Shown here: piece after piece, positions 14,857 to 21,413 of the stretch
How positions within the stretch are numbered: position 1 is the stretch's first letter
Layout of the letters: every line of letters starts with the position of its first letter
Assembly (NCBI GenBank): GCA_024233835.1
Contig: JACKPC010000002.1
Location: 16,001-80,000 of the forward strand
DNA: 64,000 bases
Direction: 5' to 3'
From: Leptospiraceae bacterium
Lineage (GTDB): Bacteria; Spirochaetota; Leptospiria; Leptospirales; Leptospiraceae
Notes under the pieces: model-generated
Databases searched by the model: none
Told to the model about the DNA's origin: nothing
The model's input: the letters and a program-made list of their open reading frames with translations, nothing else
Made by a program: the position numbers and the translations under genes

Positions 14857-16965
14857 TCAATCCTCCACCTGCCCAATCAACGCCAACAGCTCTTCGTCAC
14901 CCAACTGCTCCGCAAGCTCCTTTGCCCGTGCCAAAACCTGTCCCGCTCCCTCCGTTTCTCCTGCTTCTTTTAGCTTTACTGCCAGAATAAGATGTAACTG
15001 TGCAAACTGCTTGAACTCTTCTCTCTCAATCTCACCCGCTTCCTGGAACTTTGCATCCATCTGTTGGATGAGTTGGATGATTGTGGGAAGGTCAATGTCG
15101 TCAGAAGTTTCTTCTTCACCGCCTTCTGCAAGTCTTTTTACATGATTATAATTACCGATCATTGTCTGCATATTCGGATGGGATTCTGGCACATAATCTT
15201 TCAAAATATCAATAGCTTTTGCAAACATTTCCATTGATTCCTGATAACGTTTTTGATTATAATATAAACTACCGATATTGTTATAAGTTGTGGCTACAGA
15301 GGGATGCCTTTCCCCTAATTTCTCTATACTTATTTCTAAATCTTTTTCGTAATACTCTATCGCCTTATCATACTCACCTTTTGACTCATAAGCACCGCCG
15401 ATATTGTTATAAGTTGTGGCGACATCGGGATGCCTTTCCCCTAATTTCTCTAATCGTATATCGAGCTCTTTTTTGTAATACTCTATCGCCTTATCATACT
15501 CACCTTTATTTCGATAAGCTTCGCCGATATTGTTATAAGTTGTGGCGACTTCCTCGTGTCTGTCTCCGTGGATCTGGATTCTCTTTTTCTGGGCCTTTTT
15601 TAGATAATCTACGGCTTCGTCGTATTCACCTTTACTCTGATAGAGGTTTCCCAACCATAGTTCCAGATCTGCTAAATCTTCATTGGTTTCTGTTATAGCA
15701 TCAGATATAGCTCTTGCCTGTTCTATCAGGTAATAATTGGCGAGAGGATTATCCCTGGATGCAGATAATTTGGTGGTAATAGTCGAAACCAGTGCCTTAC
15801 AGTCCTCATACCCGGGGTTTAGTTTATCATACACTACTTCTTTGATAATCGAGTGCAGGCGGTATTCCTCCTCTTCACCGTTTTTTTCCAGCCAGCCGCG
15901 CTTGTAGAGTTCTTCTGTGGCTTCATCCAGTGTATTTTCATCCAAATCTTCAGTCTTTACCATATCACCAAAGTCTTCTTTCGAAATATAATCCGGCAGG
16001 AAGTAATAGTTTTTCAAAGCATAGATAAGGTTTTTCTCATTCTCGAGTTCTGTCATATCAAAGATTTTTGAAATATACTCAAAAGCAATAACCTCACCTT
16101 TTGGATGATTTGCATGAATTTTCTTCCGGGCAGAAGGATTTTTTCCCAGTTCATGTTTTTTTAAAATATCAAATAACTCAGCAACAGACTTAATTCGGCT
16201 CGCTGTTTTTAAAGTTTTGGCCATGAGTTCAACTGTCAGAGTATGCTTGCCCACATGGTTTAAAAGAACCTGAATATCTTCCTTACTTCCCTTATCAGGA
16301 CAATGGAATAAAAATAATTCCAGGGCTTTTTCATCAGTCAAATAATCCAATTTGTATTCCTTTAAATATGGGATTTCCTCAAAAGATGTTACCAGAATTT
16401 TCCAGTTGGAAGATAGATGGTCTATAACTTCTTTTAGAAAATCCCTGCTGCCCTTCGCTTTTCTCGGTAGAGCATTATCGATTAAAATAAAGCCATTCTT
16501 TTCAGACGAATCTTTTTCAACCACATCAGTCAGGGCATGAAGAATCTTTTGCAGCCTGTCTTCATCGGTTTCACCTTCTACCACATCCACCCGGCAGGGA
16601 ACTCTGAGTTTTTCAATAAAAGACTCTAAGAAACTCTCGGTAAGTTCAACAATCGCATAATAAGAAAAAGAATCCAGCTCTTTCAAATGATGATACACCA
16701 GTTTTCCAAGAGTCGTTTTCCCAACACCACGTATAGCGTGAATATAAACGGTTTCCTCCTGTTTAATAAGCCCTAACAATTCCTGCAATGCCGTTTCCCG
16801 ACCGATGATTTCTTTGGGTGAAACCTTGATCGGATTGAGAAAACGGGGGATGGGGTCTTTTTTAATTTCATTATAAATTTTAACTCCATCTTTATTTTCT
16901 TTTATATAAATTGCTTTAGAGTTTTCCCCTTCCGCGTTTAAAGTAACTCTCTCTTCTGATGACAT
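14857..16965 (-). CDS. NLR-like STAND ATPase with C-terminal TPR repeats
   Basis: Numbered from the ATG at 16965 (AAGGA just upstream; a TTG at 17001 is less likely). A motif VTLNAEGENSKAIYIKENK (7-25) is followed by an NB-ARC/NACHT-like ATPase: IIGRE near 54, P-loop GVGKTT (80-85), Walker B FILIDN (159-164) and a sensor strand ILVTSF (190-195). A helical winged-helix-like region follows, then kinesin-light-chain-type TPRs of 42 residues (about 435-600; ATTYNNIG...KGEYDKAIEYY...GERHP). Bacterial proteins of this plan act as intracellular sensors in antiphage immunity. The motif recurs at the C-terminus of the gene upstream, 41 bp away. Inferred role: defence sensor. Confidence 0.85.
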   Translation of the reverse strand: MSSEERVTLNAEGENSKAIYIKENKDGVKIYNEIKKDPIPRFLNPIKVSPKEIIGRETALQELLGLIKQEETVYIHAIRGVGKTTLGKLVYHHLKELDSFSYYAIVELTESFLESFIEKLRVPCRVDVVEGETDEDRLQKILHALTDVVEKDSSEKNGFILIDNALPRKAKGSRDFLKEVIDHLSSNWKILVTSFEEIPYLKEYKLDYLTDEKALELFLFHCPDKGSKEDIQVLLNHVGKHTLTVELMAKTLKTASRIKSVAELFDILKKHELGKNPSARKKIHANHPKGEVIAFEYISKIFDMTELENEKNLIYALKNYYFLPDYISKEDFGDMVKTEDLDENTLDEATEELYKRGWLEKNGEEEEYRLHSIIKEVVYDKLNPGYEDCKALVSTITTKLSASRDNPLANYYLIEQARAISDAITETNEDLADLELWLGNLYQSKGEYDEAVDYLKKAQKKRIQIHGDRHEEVATTYNNIGEAYRNKGEYDKAIEYYKKELDIRLEKLGERHPDVATTYNNIGGAYESKGEYDKAIEYYEKDLEISIEKLGERHPSVATTYNNIGSLYYNQKRYQESMEMFAKAIDILKDYVPESHPNMQTMIGNYNHVKRLAEGGEEETSDDIDLPTIIQLIQQMDAKFQEAGEIEREEFKQFAQLHLILAVKLKEAGETEGAGQVLARAKELAEQLGDEELLALIGQVED
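15260..15640. repeat. 126 bp tandem repeats encoding TPRs
   Basis: Three to four units with a 126 bp (42 codon) period inside the NLR-like gene. The blocks GATATTGTTATAAGTTGTGG, CCTTTCCCCTAATTTCTC and TACTCTATCGCCTTATCATA recur almost unchanged, so the TPRs are similar in DNA as well as in protein. Copy number could change by recombination. Confidence 0.85.
16885..16952 (-). repeat. Motif-encoding duplicated segment, copy in the NLR-like gene
   Basis: DNA here (ATATAAATTGCTTTAGAGTT and flanks) is clearly similar to 17018-17090 at the 3' end of the upstream gene. Both encode VTLNAxGxNSKAIYIKxNK. This suggests duplication or gene conversion between the N-terminus of the sensor and the C-terminus of its neighbour. 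Confidence 0.75.
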
Positions 16966-17006
16966 TTTTCTTCCTTTTGATGATTGCTTATGATAAAACA
17001 AGTAAC

Positions 17007-17570
17007 TTATTCAATGGTTAAACCTTTATTTTTCTTTATATAGATTGCTTTAGAATTTTTTCCTATCGCATTGAGTGTTACTCCATCCACTTTTTCCCCT
17101 TTTTGTTCCAGCTTTTTGTCTATGTCTTCGAGTTTACCCATTACCTGCTTCGTATTTTTATCTCCTTCCTTTTCTATCTTCTCCTGAATGTTTTCTGACT
17201 CCCGGCTCAGGTGTTCGGCGAAGAATTCTCGATTTTCTTCGAGTTGGAGTTCCAGTTTCTTCAAACCCTCCCGGCTTAAACTACAGAGAAGCATCACCTT
17301 CTCTTCGAGGATATGTTCGAGTTTTATTCTCTCTTCTTTTAGGCTTTCAGGTTTTTGTAGGTGTTCCAGCTTTTCATCCAGTGCTTTGATAATCACATCC
17401 ACATTGACTTGCGGAATGGCTATTTCCCTATTTTTCAGTTCCAGTAATTCATTACGAATCTCTAAAAAAGAATCATAGCTTACAGCCCTGAAAAAGGTTT
17501 CATCGCTCTGAATGAGTTTTCTTAGTTCGGCAAAAATATAGCGAAGTAAATTCTTTCTTATGATTTCCAT
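17007..17570 (-). CDS. Helical partner protein, downstream half, with C-terminal VTLNA motif
   Basis: A 187 aa, charged, helical and coiled-coil-rich protein (RYIFAELRKLIQSDETFF, then long K/E/L-rich helices at about 60-160) that ends with VTLNAIGKNSKAIYIKKNK. The same motif begins the NLR-like protein. The ATG at 17570 lacks a good ribosome site. The frame continues upstream for 16 codons to a single TAG and then into the 169 aa frame at 17619, so this is probably the second half of one original gene of about 373 codons. Paired short motifs on a helical protein and on an adjacent NLR are the layout of bacterial amyloid-signalling effectors; this is an analogy, not a match to a named motif. 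Confidence 0.65.
   Translation of the reverse strand: MEIIRKNLLRYIFAELRKLIQSDETFFRAVSYDSFLEIRNELLELKNREIAIPQVNVDVIIKALDEKLEHLQKPESLKEERIKLEHILEEKVMLLCSLSREGLKKLELQLEENREFFAEHLSRESENIQEKIEKEGDKNTKQVMGKLEDIDKKLEQKGEKVDGVTLNAIGKNSKAIYIKKNKGLTIE
17018..17090 (-). repeat. Motif-encoding duplicated segment, copy in the partner gene
   Basis: Counterpart of 16885-16952: TTTATATAGATTGCTTTAGA and flanks. It encodes the last residues of the helical partner protein. Confidence 0.75.
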
Positions 17571-17618
17571 AAAGCGATTCCCGAAAGCCTGAATCTCTGT
17601 CTTGTTACCAAGATGAAT

Positions 17619-18128
17619 CTAAGAAGTGTTATGAATTTTCTCTGCTATAAGGTTCAGGATATTCAGGTAAGCTCCATCTTCTTCGATTTGCTGGTAGCGA
17701 GTATCCCTTCCCCCGGAGTCTATCATCATAGATTCGAGGACTTTTTCTTCTCGCTCTCTATCCGGCGCACCGAAGAGTTCCTCTATCTTTTCTTTGGTAC
17801 TTAAATCCTTACAAAGAGCTTTCAGGCGGTTCGGTAAATCGGTATGGATAATATTCTCACTGGCAACTTCTTTTTGCCAGTCCGAAAGGCAGGAATATAA
17901 AGCTCTTGTATAAGCTTTAGAAAAAGCAGAATACAAATAGTTACCGCCATCAGCTTCCTTCTTCCCAAAAAGTCCTGTAAACCTTTTGAAATAAGATTTC
18001 TCTTTCTCTTTTACAAAATCTTTTAACTTTCCCTGTAAATACTTCTCCGGGTCAATATAATCCCCGATAACAGGTTTTAAAAAACTCCAAACAAGTCCCG
18101 CCCAGGGCAGTATTTCTAATCCGGTCAT
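17619..18128 (-). CDS. Helical partner protein, upstream half (ends at in-frame TAG)
   Basis: A 169 aa protein with no recognised domain. It has a hydrophobic N-terminus (LPWAGLVWSFLKPVIGDYI, about residues 7-25) and amphipathic helices after it. The ATG at 18128 has GGTGGAG six bases upstream, so it starts the operon. Its TAG stop (17621-17619) is followed in the same frame by IHLGNKTEIQAFGNRF and then the 187 aa frame, with no other stop. A nonsense mutation in a single NLR-associated gene is the simplest reading; two separate genes or stop readthrough are alternatives. Confidence 0.6.
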   Translation of the reverse strand: MTGLEILPWAGLVWSFLKPVIGDYIDPEKYLQGKLKDFVKEKEKSYFKRFTGLFGKKEADGGNYLYSAFSKAYTRALYSCLSDWQKEVASENIIHTDLPNRLKALCKDLSTKEKIEELFGAPDREREEKVLESMMIDSGGRDTRYQQIEEDGAYLNILNLIAEKIHNTS

Positions 18129-18161
18129 GATTTCTCCACCTACGTGCTATGCAAATATTGC

Positions 18162-18189
18162 TGTATATGGAATATCATAATATTTACAA
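18162..18189 (-). promoter_or_regulatory. Candidate promoter of the NLR operon
   Basis: On the minus strand, TTGTAA (18189-18184) and TATACA (18167-18162) are spaced by 16 bp, about 34 bp before the ATG at 18128. It fits a sigma70-type promoter by eye only. Confidence 0.4.
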
Positions 18190-18265
18190 AAAAATCCAAG
18201 TATTTTTATTTTTTATTTGCAAGGAAAAGTGAAATACTAATCTTTTGTTAGTAAGAGGTATATTT

Positions 18266-18619
18266 ATGGAATTGTTTTCAGATGATAAAGCATATAAGGA
18301 ATACAAAGATTTTAAAATTGCAAGAGATAACTTCCGAGAGTCTAATCGTGAGATGACTGATCAAATCGATGTCAAAGCCAGAGATAAAGAAAATGTCAAT
18401 TATACAGAAGTTCATTTAAATATCTATGAAAACGTTGGTTTAGGTAGAGAGTGGCGTGTAGAGAAAGAAAAAAATCCAGAGGGACTCAATCGGGCAACTC
18501 ATGGTTTTAATACTGTTACAGAAGGTTTGAATCCTTATCCCGATAAATCAATTTCTTCCAATAAACTTCTCAAAATAATACTTTCTTTTTTCGGGAAAAA
18601 TGAACCTGCAAGAGATTAA
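18266..18619 (+). CDS. Unknown protein, first of an overlapping pair
   Basis: A 117 aa hydrophilic protein of no recognised family (starts MELFSDDKAYKEYKDFK; contains NYTEVHLNIYENVGLGREW). The start at 18266 is favoured by AAGAGGT seven bases upstream, over a TTG at 18245. It is divergent from the NLR operon and overlaps the next gene by 20 bp. No signal peptide or membrane segment. Its position between defence-type genes is the only functional hint. Confidence 0.6.
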   Translation: MELFSDDKAYKEYKDFKIARDNFRESNREMTDQIDVKARDKENVNYTEVHLNIYENVGLGREWRVEKEKNPEGLNRATHGFNTVTEGLNPYPDKSISSNKLLKIILSFFGKNEPARD

Positions 18620-19235
18620 AATACCGGGAAGAATTTGTATCTTCTTGGAAGAGGTGAAGGCTTTAGAGTCTGAAGTTTTTCTCCGAAAAGCTCGTGAGGA
18701 TTTTTATTCAAACATGAACGAGCCCGGTTTTCGATACTATTCATTTTTTCTAAAAAAGAAAACGTATAGGATAGACTATCCATTGCTTGAAGAAGAAGAT
18801 ATTCATCCATCCCATTTCCGGGAAGAATACGGGCAACGATTTTCAAGACTATCTAAACTTTCTACTGATGTATACTATTTCCAAATTAAGTCTGTAAATG
18901 AGTCTTTGAGTCAAATTTTAAAATACTCGGAGGAAAAAGGGCTACATCGTATATTGGTGTTTAACTCGGCACATATACTTAGAGATGAAAAAAGACTTTT
19001 AAAAATTTTCAGAGCCAATTCATTTTTATATAACCGGGAAGCCAACTTTAGTCTGGCACATAATCTTTTTAATGAAACTGCCTATATACGGAAGGGCAGG
19101 TTAAATGCGATTCTACAGGGCAAAGCAAAGTTAGCCTATGATTCTACATTCCGAATGATTGAGCTGGAATTGGATCAAACCCTCGGTTCAAAGCTCAGCA
19201 CCATTCGTTATATTTCCGAAAAAAGAAAAGTATAA
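18600..19235 (+). CDS. Unknown protein, second of an overlapping pair
   Basis: A 211 aa soluble, helical-looking protein of no recognised family. Features include EEEDIHPSHFREEYGQRFSR and a segment HRILVFNSAHILRDEKRLLKIF that could be a strand-helix nucleotide or nuclease fold; this is too vague to name. Its start lies 20 bp inside the previous gene, so the two are probably made together. A GCGAGCC hairpin repeat follows its stop. Confidence 0.6.
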   Translation: MNLQEIKIPGRICIFLEEVKALESEVFLRKAREDFYSNMNEPGFRYYSFFLKKKTYRIDYPLLEEEDIHPSHFREEYGQRFSRLSKLSTDVYYFQIKSVNESLSQILKYSEEKGLHRILVFNSAHILRDEKRLLKIFRANSFLYNREANFSLAHNLFNETAYIRKGRLNAILQGKAKLAYDSTFRMIELELDQTLGSKLSTIRYISEKRKV

Positions 19236-19270
19236 TTAAAATCAAGAGGGATTCGTAAATGAAAAAGCCT

Positions 19271-19582
19271 TCATTTTCTTCGGAAAGCAAGCGAGCCACC
19301 GATGGCTCGCCTACGATTAAAAAAGATTTCCCTGATTTTTTGAACGGATACATCTATCCTACTGACCTGTGAAGGAAGAAAGGCATTTTTCATCCACGCT
19401 CTTATATGAATAATACAATGGTGAATTCTTGTCTCCTTATTCCAACCAATATGATACAAAAGAAAATGTTGGCTCTCTTTATCATGAATTACATAGTATT
19501 TATCCGAAGACCCGGTACGAACGCTTTTATATCGATGTAATAGTGCAAGAATTGCAGATTCAATTTGTTCTAATCTATCCAT
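19271..19582 (-). pseudogene. Decayed XisI-like gene
   Basis: From the ATG at 19582 the protein begins like XisI (MDRLEQIESAILALLHRYKS, then FLLYHIGWNKETRIHHCIIHI, matching the VGW...IH...IHFRI core). After IHIR the frame leaves the family; the expected NGTE and GIPKEDIVL segments are missing, and shifting frame gives an early stop. It is read as a frameshifted or truncated remnant. It starts 4 bp after the DUF433 gene, so it was once in that operon. The true 3' limit is uncertain. Confidence 0.6.
19291..19310. repeat. GCGAGCC hairpin repeat, copy 1
   Basis: Perfect inverted repeat GCGAGCCACCGATGGCTCGC with a CCGA loop, preceded by GGAAAGCAA. It lies between a plus-strand gene end (19235) and the minus-strand XisI remnant. 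Relatives are at 22158-22177 and 39937-39956. Confidence 0.8.
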
Positions 19583-19586
19583 TTTA

Positions 19587-19811
19587 TTACTTTCCAAACA
19601 CCATTGCTGTTTCCAATAATAACCTGCCGGCAAGACCCAGAACCTTATCAATTTGTTCCCGCGAAACATAGGGATAATCTTCCATATAGGTCTCGATAGA
19701 TTCACCGGTAGAAATGTAGTCAAACAAACTTTTTACCGGAACTCGCGTATTTTTAAAAACCGGTGTACCACTCTGGATTTCTCTATCTATTGTCAAAATA
19801 TCTGTATACAT
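19587..19811 (-). CDS. DUF433 family antitoxin-like protein
   Basis: A 74 aa protein matching DUF433: SGTPVFKNTRVPVKSLFDYISTGESIETYMEDYPYVSREQI. DUF433 proteins are helix-turn-helix-like and usually pair with a DUF5615 PIN-like toxin as an antitoxin. No such toxin is present; the next frame is the XisI remnant, 4 bp away. AGGA lies seven bases before the ATG. Whether it was ever part of a toxin pair here cannot be told. Confidence 0.85.
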   Translation of the reverse strand: MYTDILTIDREIQSGTPVFKNTRVPVKSLFDYISTGESIETYMEDYPYVSREQIDKVLGLAGRLLLETAMVFGK

Positions 19812-19839
19812 AATGATTTCCTAATAATATGCTTTGGAT

Positions 19840-20037
19840 TTATTTGTTTTCCAAATATTTCTCTGCAGATTCTACAATTTCATCGATTGATTGTCCTTGA
19901 AATAAATTCTGACTCCAGGAAGAATAATCGAAAGGTTCTCTTTGGATTAAAGCTATAAACCTTTCCGATTCTACTAATCCAAGACCGGATATTAAAAGTT
20001 CTACACCCTTTAGTCTTAATTCTGTATCAGTGATCAT
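19840..20037 (-). CDS. Small antitoxin-type conserved protein
   Basis: A 65 aa protein (MITDTELRLKGVELLISGLGLVESERFIALIQREPFDYSSW) resembling a small family that I associate with DUF433-type loci in cyanobacteria; I have no formal name for it. AAGGAG lies seven bases before the ATG. It is 28 bp upstream of DUF433 on the same strand and probably co-transcribed with it. Confidence 0.65.
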   Translation of the reverse strand: MITDTELRLKGVELLISGLGLVESERFIALIQREPFDYSSWSQNLFQGQSIDEIVESAEKYLENK

Positions 20038-20077
20038 GATTTAACTCCTTAACATAATGACATTGAAATTAGGGGAT

Positions 20078-20560
20078 TTACTCACCCGCCAACTTTACTG
20101 CGACATCAATGATTTCATCACTATAATAATATCCATTATCTCGAATTGCTAATAAATGCTTCTTCACATTATCTATCAAATTTTTCTTCTTAGCTTCTAA
20201 TAAAACTCCAATACTTCCTGTAAAATTTAAACCTAATTTCTCAGCAGCAATTCTCGCCTGTCTATCGTCAATAATGAGAAAGGAACCTGTATTATAAGCA
20301 AGGGCAATCGCTTCTTTTTCTCCTGCATCTATCGCTCGAATCGTTATTAAAATTTCTCTGGCAATTACTGGTCTGGCTGTAACTTCAATAAAAGAAGAAA
20401 TAGCTTTTTCCAGCTCTTCTACCTCATCAGATAACTTAATAAAAACTTCTCTTTCTACCATTGGCGGAATTTGAACTTTTCCAAACAAATCTTCCAGCAG
20501 ATGAATTTTTCCTATTTTTGCCAGAGCAATGATAGGTCCTGTATTGGATACAATATTCAT
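20078..20560 (-). CDS. DUF3368 PIN-like toxin
   Basis: Matches DUF3368, a PIN-fold family related to VapC: N-terminal SNTGPIIALAKIGKIHLLEDLFG, conserved acidic residues at AIDAGEKEAIALA and LIIDDRQAR, and the late GSIGVLLEAKKKNLI. By family knowledge it is a ribonuclease toxin. Its ATG overlaps the stop of the UPF0175 gene (ATGA), the normal order for this pair. All the expected acidic positions appear present, so it is probably active. Confidence 0.87.
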   Translation of the reverse strand: MNIVSNTGPIIALAKIGKIHLLEDLFGKVQIPPMVEREVFIKLSDEVEELEKAISSFIEVTARPVIAREILITIRAIDAGEKEAIALAYNTGSFLIIDDRQARIAAEKLGLNFTGSIGVLLEAKKKNLIDNVKKHLLAIRDNGYYYSDEIIDVAVKLAGE

Positions 20561-20835
20561 GGAAACATGGTCTCCAGAGTTTTTATATCTTTTTCAATTT
20601 CCTCTATTGCTTCTTCCGGCGGATAATTAAAAATAGATACCCTGTATCTCCCACACATGTCTAAAAAATCTACTCGGGTAATACCAATCAACCGTGCCGC
20701 TTTTCCTGAGGAAATTTTACCCAATTCAAACATTTTTAAAGCAGCCATCAGTCTTATTTGATAGTTCAGCTCTTCTTTAGTCAAGCCCACAGCCATATCG
20801 AAATTATCCGGTATCTCAATTTCCATCTTTTCCAT
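20557..20835 (-). CDS. UPF0175 family antitoxin
   Basis: About 92 aa from the ATG at 20835, chosen because AAGGAG lies eight bases before it. It matches UPF0175: IPDNFDMAVGLTKEELNYQIRLMAALKMFELGKISSGKAARLIGITRVDFLDMCGRY, with a helix-turn-helix in the AARLIGI region. It is the likely DNA-binding antitoxin for the DUF3368 toxin, with which it overlaps by 4 bp. A long inverted repeat sits directly upstream and could be its operator or an inserted element. Confidence 0.87.
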   Translation of the reverse strand: MEKMEIEIPDNFDMAVGLTKEELNYQIRLMAALKMFELGKISSGKAARLIGITRVDFLDMCGRYRVSIFNYPPEEAIEEIEKDIKTLETMFP

Positions 20836-20862
20836 AATCAAATCTCCTTTTCCCCATAAATC

Positions 20863-20912
20863 CCCCATAGGGGGACTTTTATCAAATATAAAAGATTTCT
20901 CCCCCTATGGGG
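20863..20912. repeat. Long inverted repeat upstream of the toxin-antitoxin pair
   Basis: The arm CCCCATAGGGGGACTTTTAT (20863-20882) faces ATAAAAG...CCCCCTATGGGG (20888-20912), a stem of about 20 bp with a small bulge and a 5-base loop. It begins 28 bp before the UPF0175 start codon. It could be a miniature mobile element, an operator or a terminator. Confidence 0.75.
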
Positions 20913-21080
20913 TCGGGGGATTCGGTGTACCTAATAATATTTTTCATATATTCCTGAAATTAATTGGCTAATAAATTACAGATTAAAATAAATAACGATA
21001 TTTGTAATTTAAAAAATATATATCGTCAATTTGATCATCTGTCAAAATAAATAATTCCATACTTTGCTATAAACCATTTC

Positions 21081-21134
21081 CTTCGACTTTATAAGCTCCT
21101 ATCTTCGACTTTATAAGCTTCTATCTTCGACTTA
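21081..21134. repeat. 22 bp tandem repeat, about 2.5 copies
   Basis: CTTCGACTTTATAAGCT at 21081-21097 and 21103-21119, spaced by 5 bases, then a partial third unit (CTTCGACTTA) from 21125. The period is 22 bp, so it is not a codon repeat. Confidence 0.85.
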
Positions 21135-21148
21135 TCCTTCTCATCCGG

Positions 21149-21250
21149 TTGCTGTCCTTCGGGAACGCTGACTGAGAGTGCTTCGGTGCACCCAGTTACT
21201 GAGCAAGCGAATCGGAGACTGAGTAGCGAAGCGTATCGAAGTCCCGAAGC
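21149..21250. repeat. CTGAG/TCGAAG-type repetitive segment
   Basis: Contains ACTGAGAGTGCTTCGGTGCA and ACTGAGTAGCGAAGCG followed by TATCGAAGTCCCGAAG. It is similar in style to 14800-14850 and to dispersed repeats in other genomes. The local GC is much higher than in the flanks. Confidence 0.45.
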
Positions 21251-21358
21251 CCGGCCCGGGAAAGAGAAAAGTGGACTTTTTCCCTGATTCTTTGAGCGCT
21301 TACTACTTAATACCGACAATCCCGATCCATTATTTTTAAACTCTTTTAAATTAGAGCA

Positions 21359-21387
21359 TTGACAGGATAAGATTCCTGCATCATAAC
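21359..21387 (+). promoter_or_regulatory. Candidate promoter of prsW
   Basis: A consensus -35 TTGACA (21359-21364) and a CATAAC -10 (21382-21387) are spaced by 17 bp, 27 bp before the start codon, with GGAG before the ATG at 21414. Confidence 0.5.
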
Positions 21388-21413
21388 TACCAAAAAAACC
21401 CGGAGACTAGTCT

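Larger units (their letters stand above)
20869..21413. other. 545 bp region without a gene
   Basis: This gap between the toxin-antitoxin pair and prsW holds most of the long inverted repeat at 20863-20912, an AT-rich stretch to about 21080, a 22 bp tandem repeat, a CTGAG/TCGAAG-type repetitive segment and a good promoter for prsW. A 76-codon minus-strand frame at 21089-21319 is translated repeat DNA, so I do not call it a gene. Confidence 0.7.

Noticed and set aside
15219..15698. 159-codon plus-strand frame across the TPR region
   Set aside because: It is the antisense shadow of the near-identical TPR repeats; its own repeats follow from the 126 bp period.
17075..17478. Two overlapping plus-strand frames opposite the helical partner gene
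   Set aside because: Antisense shadows; the minus-strand frame has the operon context and the shared motif.
14857..18128. Naming the NLR pair as a known Avs or other named antiphage system
   Set aside because: The domain order and motif do not match a named system that I can recall; the defence role is kept as inference only.
21089..21319. 76-codon minus-strand reading frame
   Set aside because: It is translated from the 22 bp tandem repeat and the CTGAG/TCGAAG repetitive segment; no ribosome site and no protein-like conservation that I can see.
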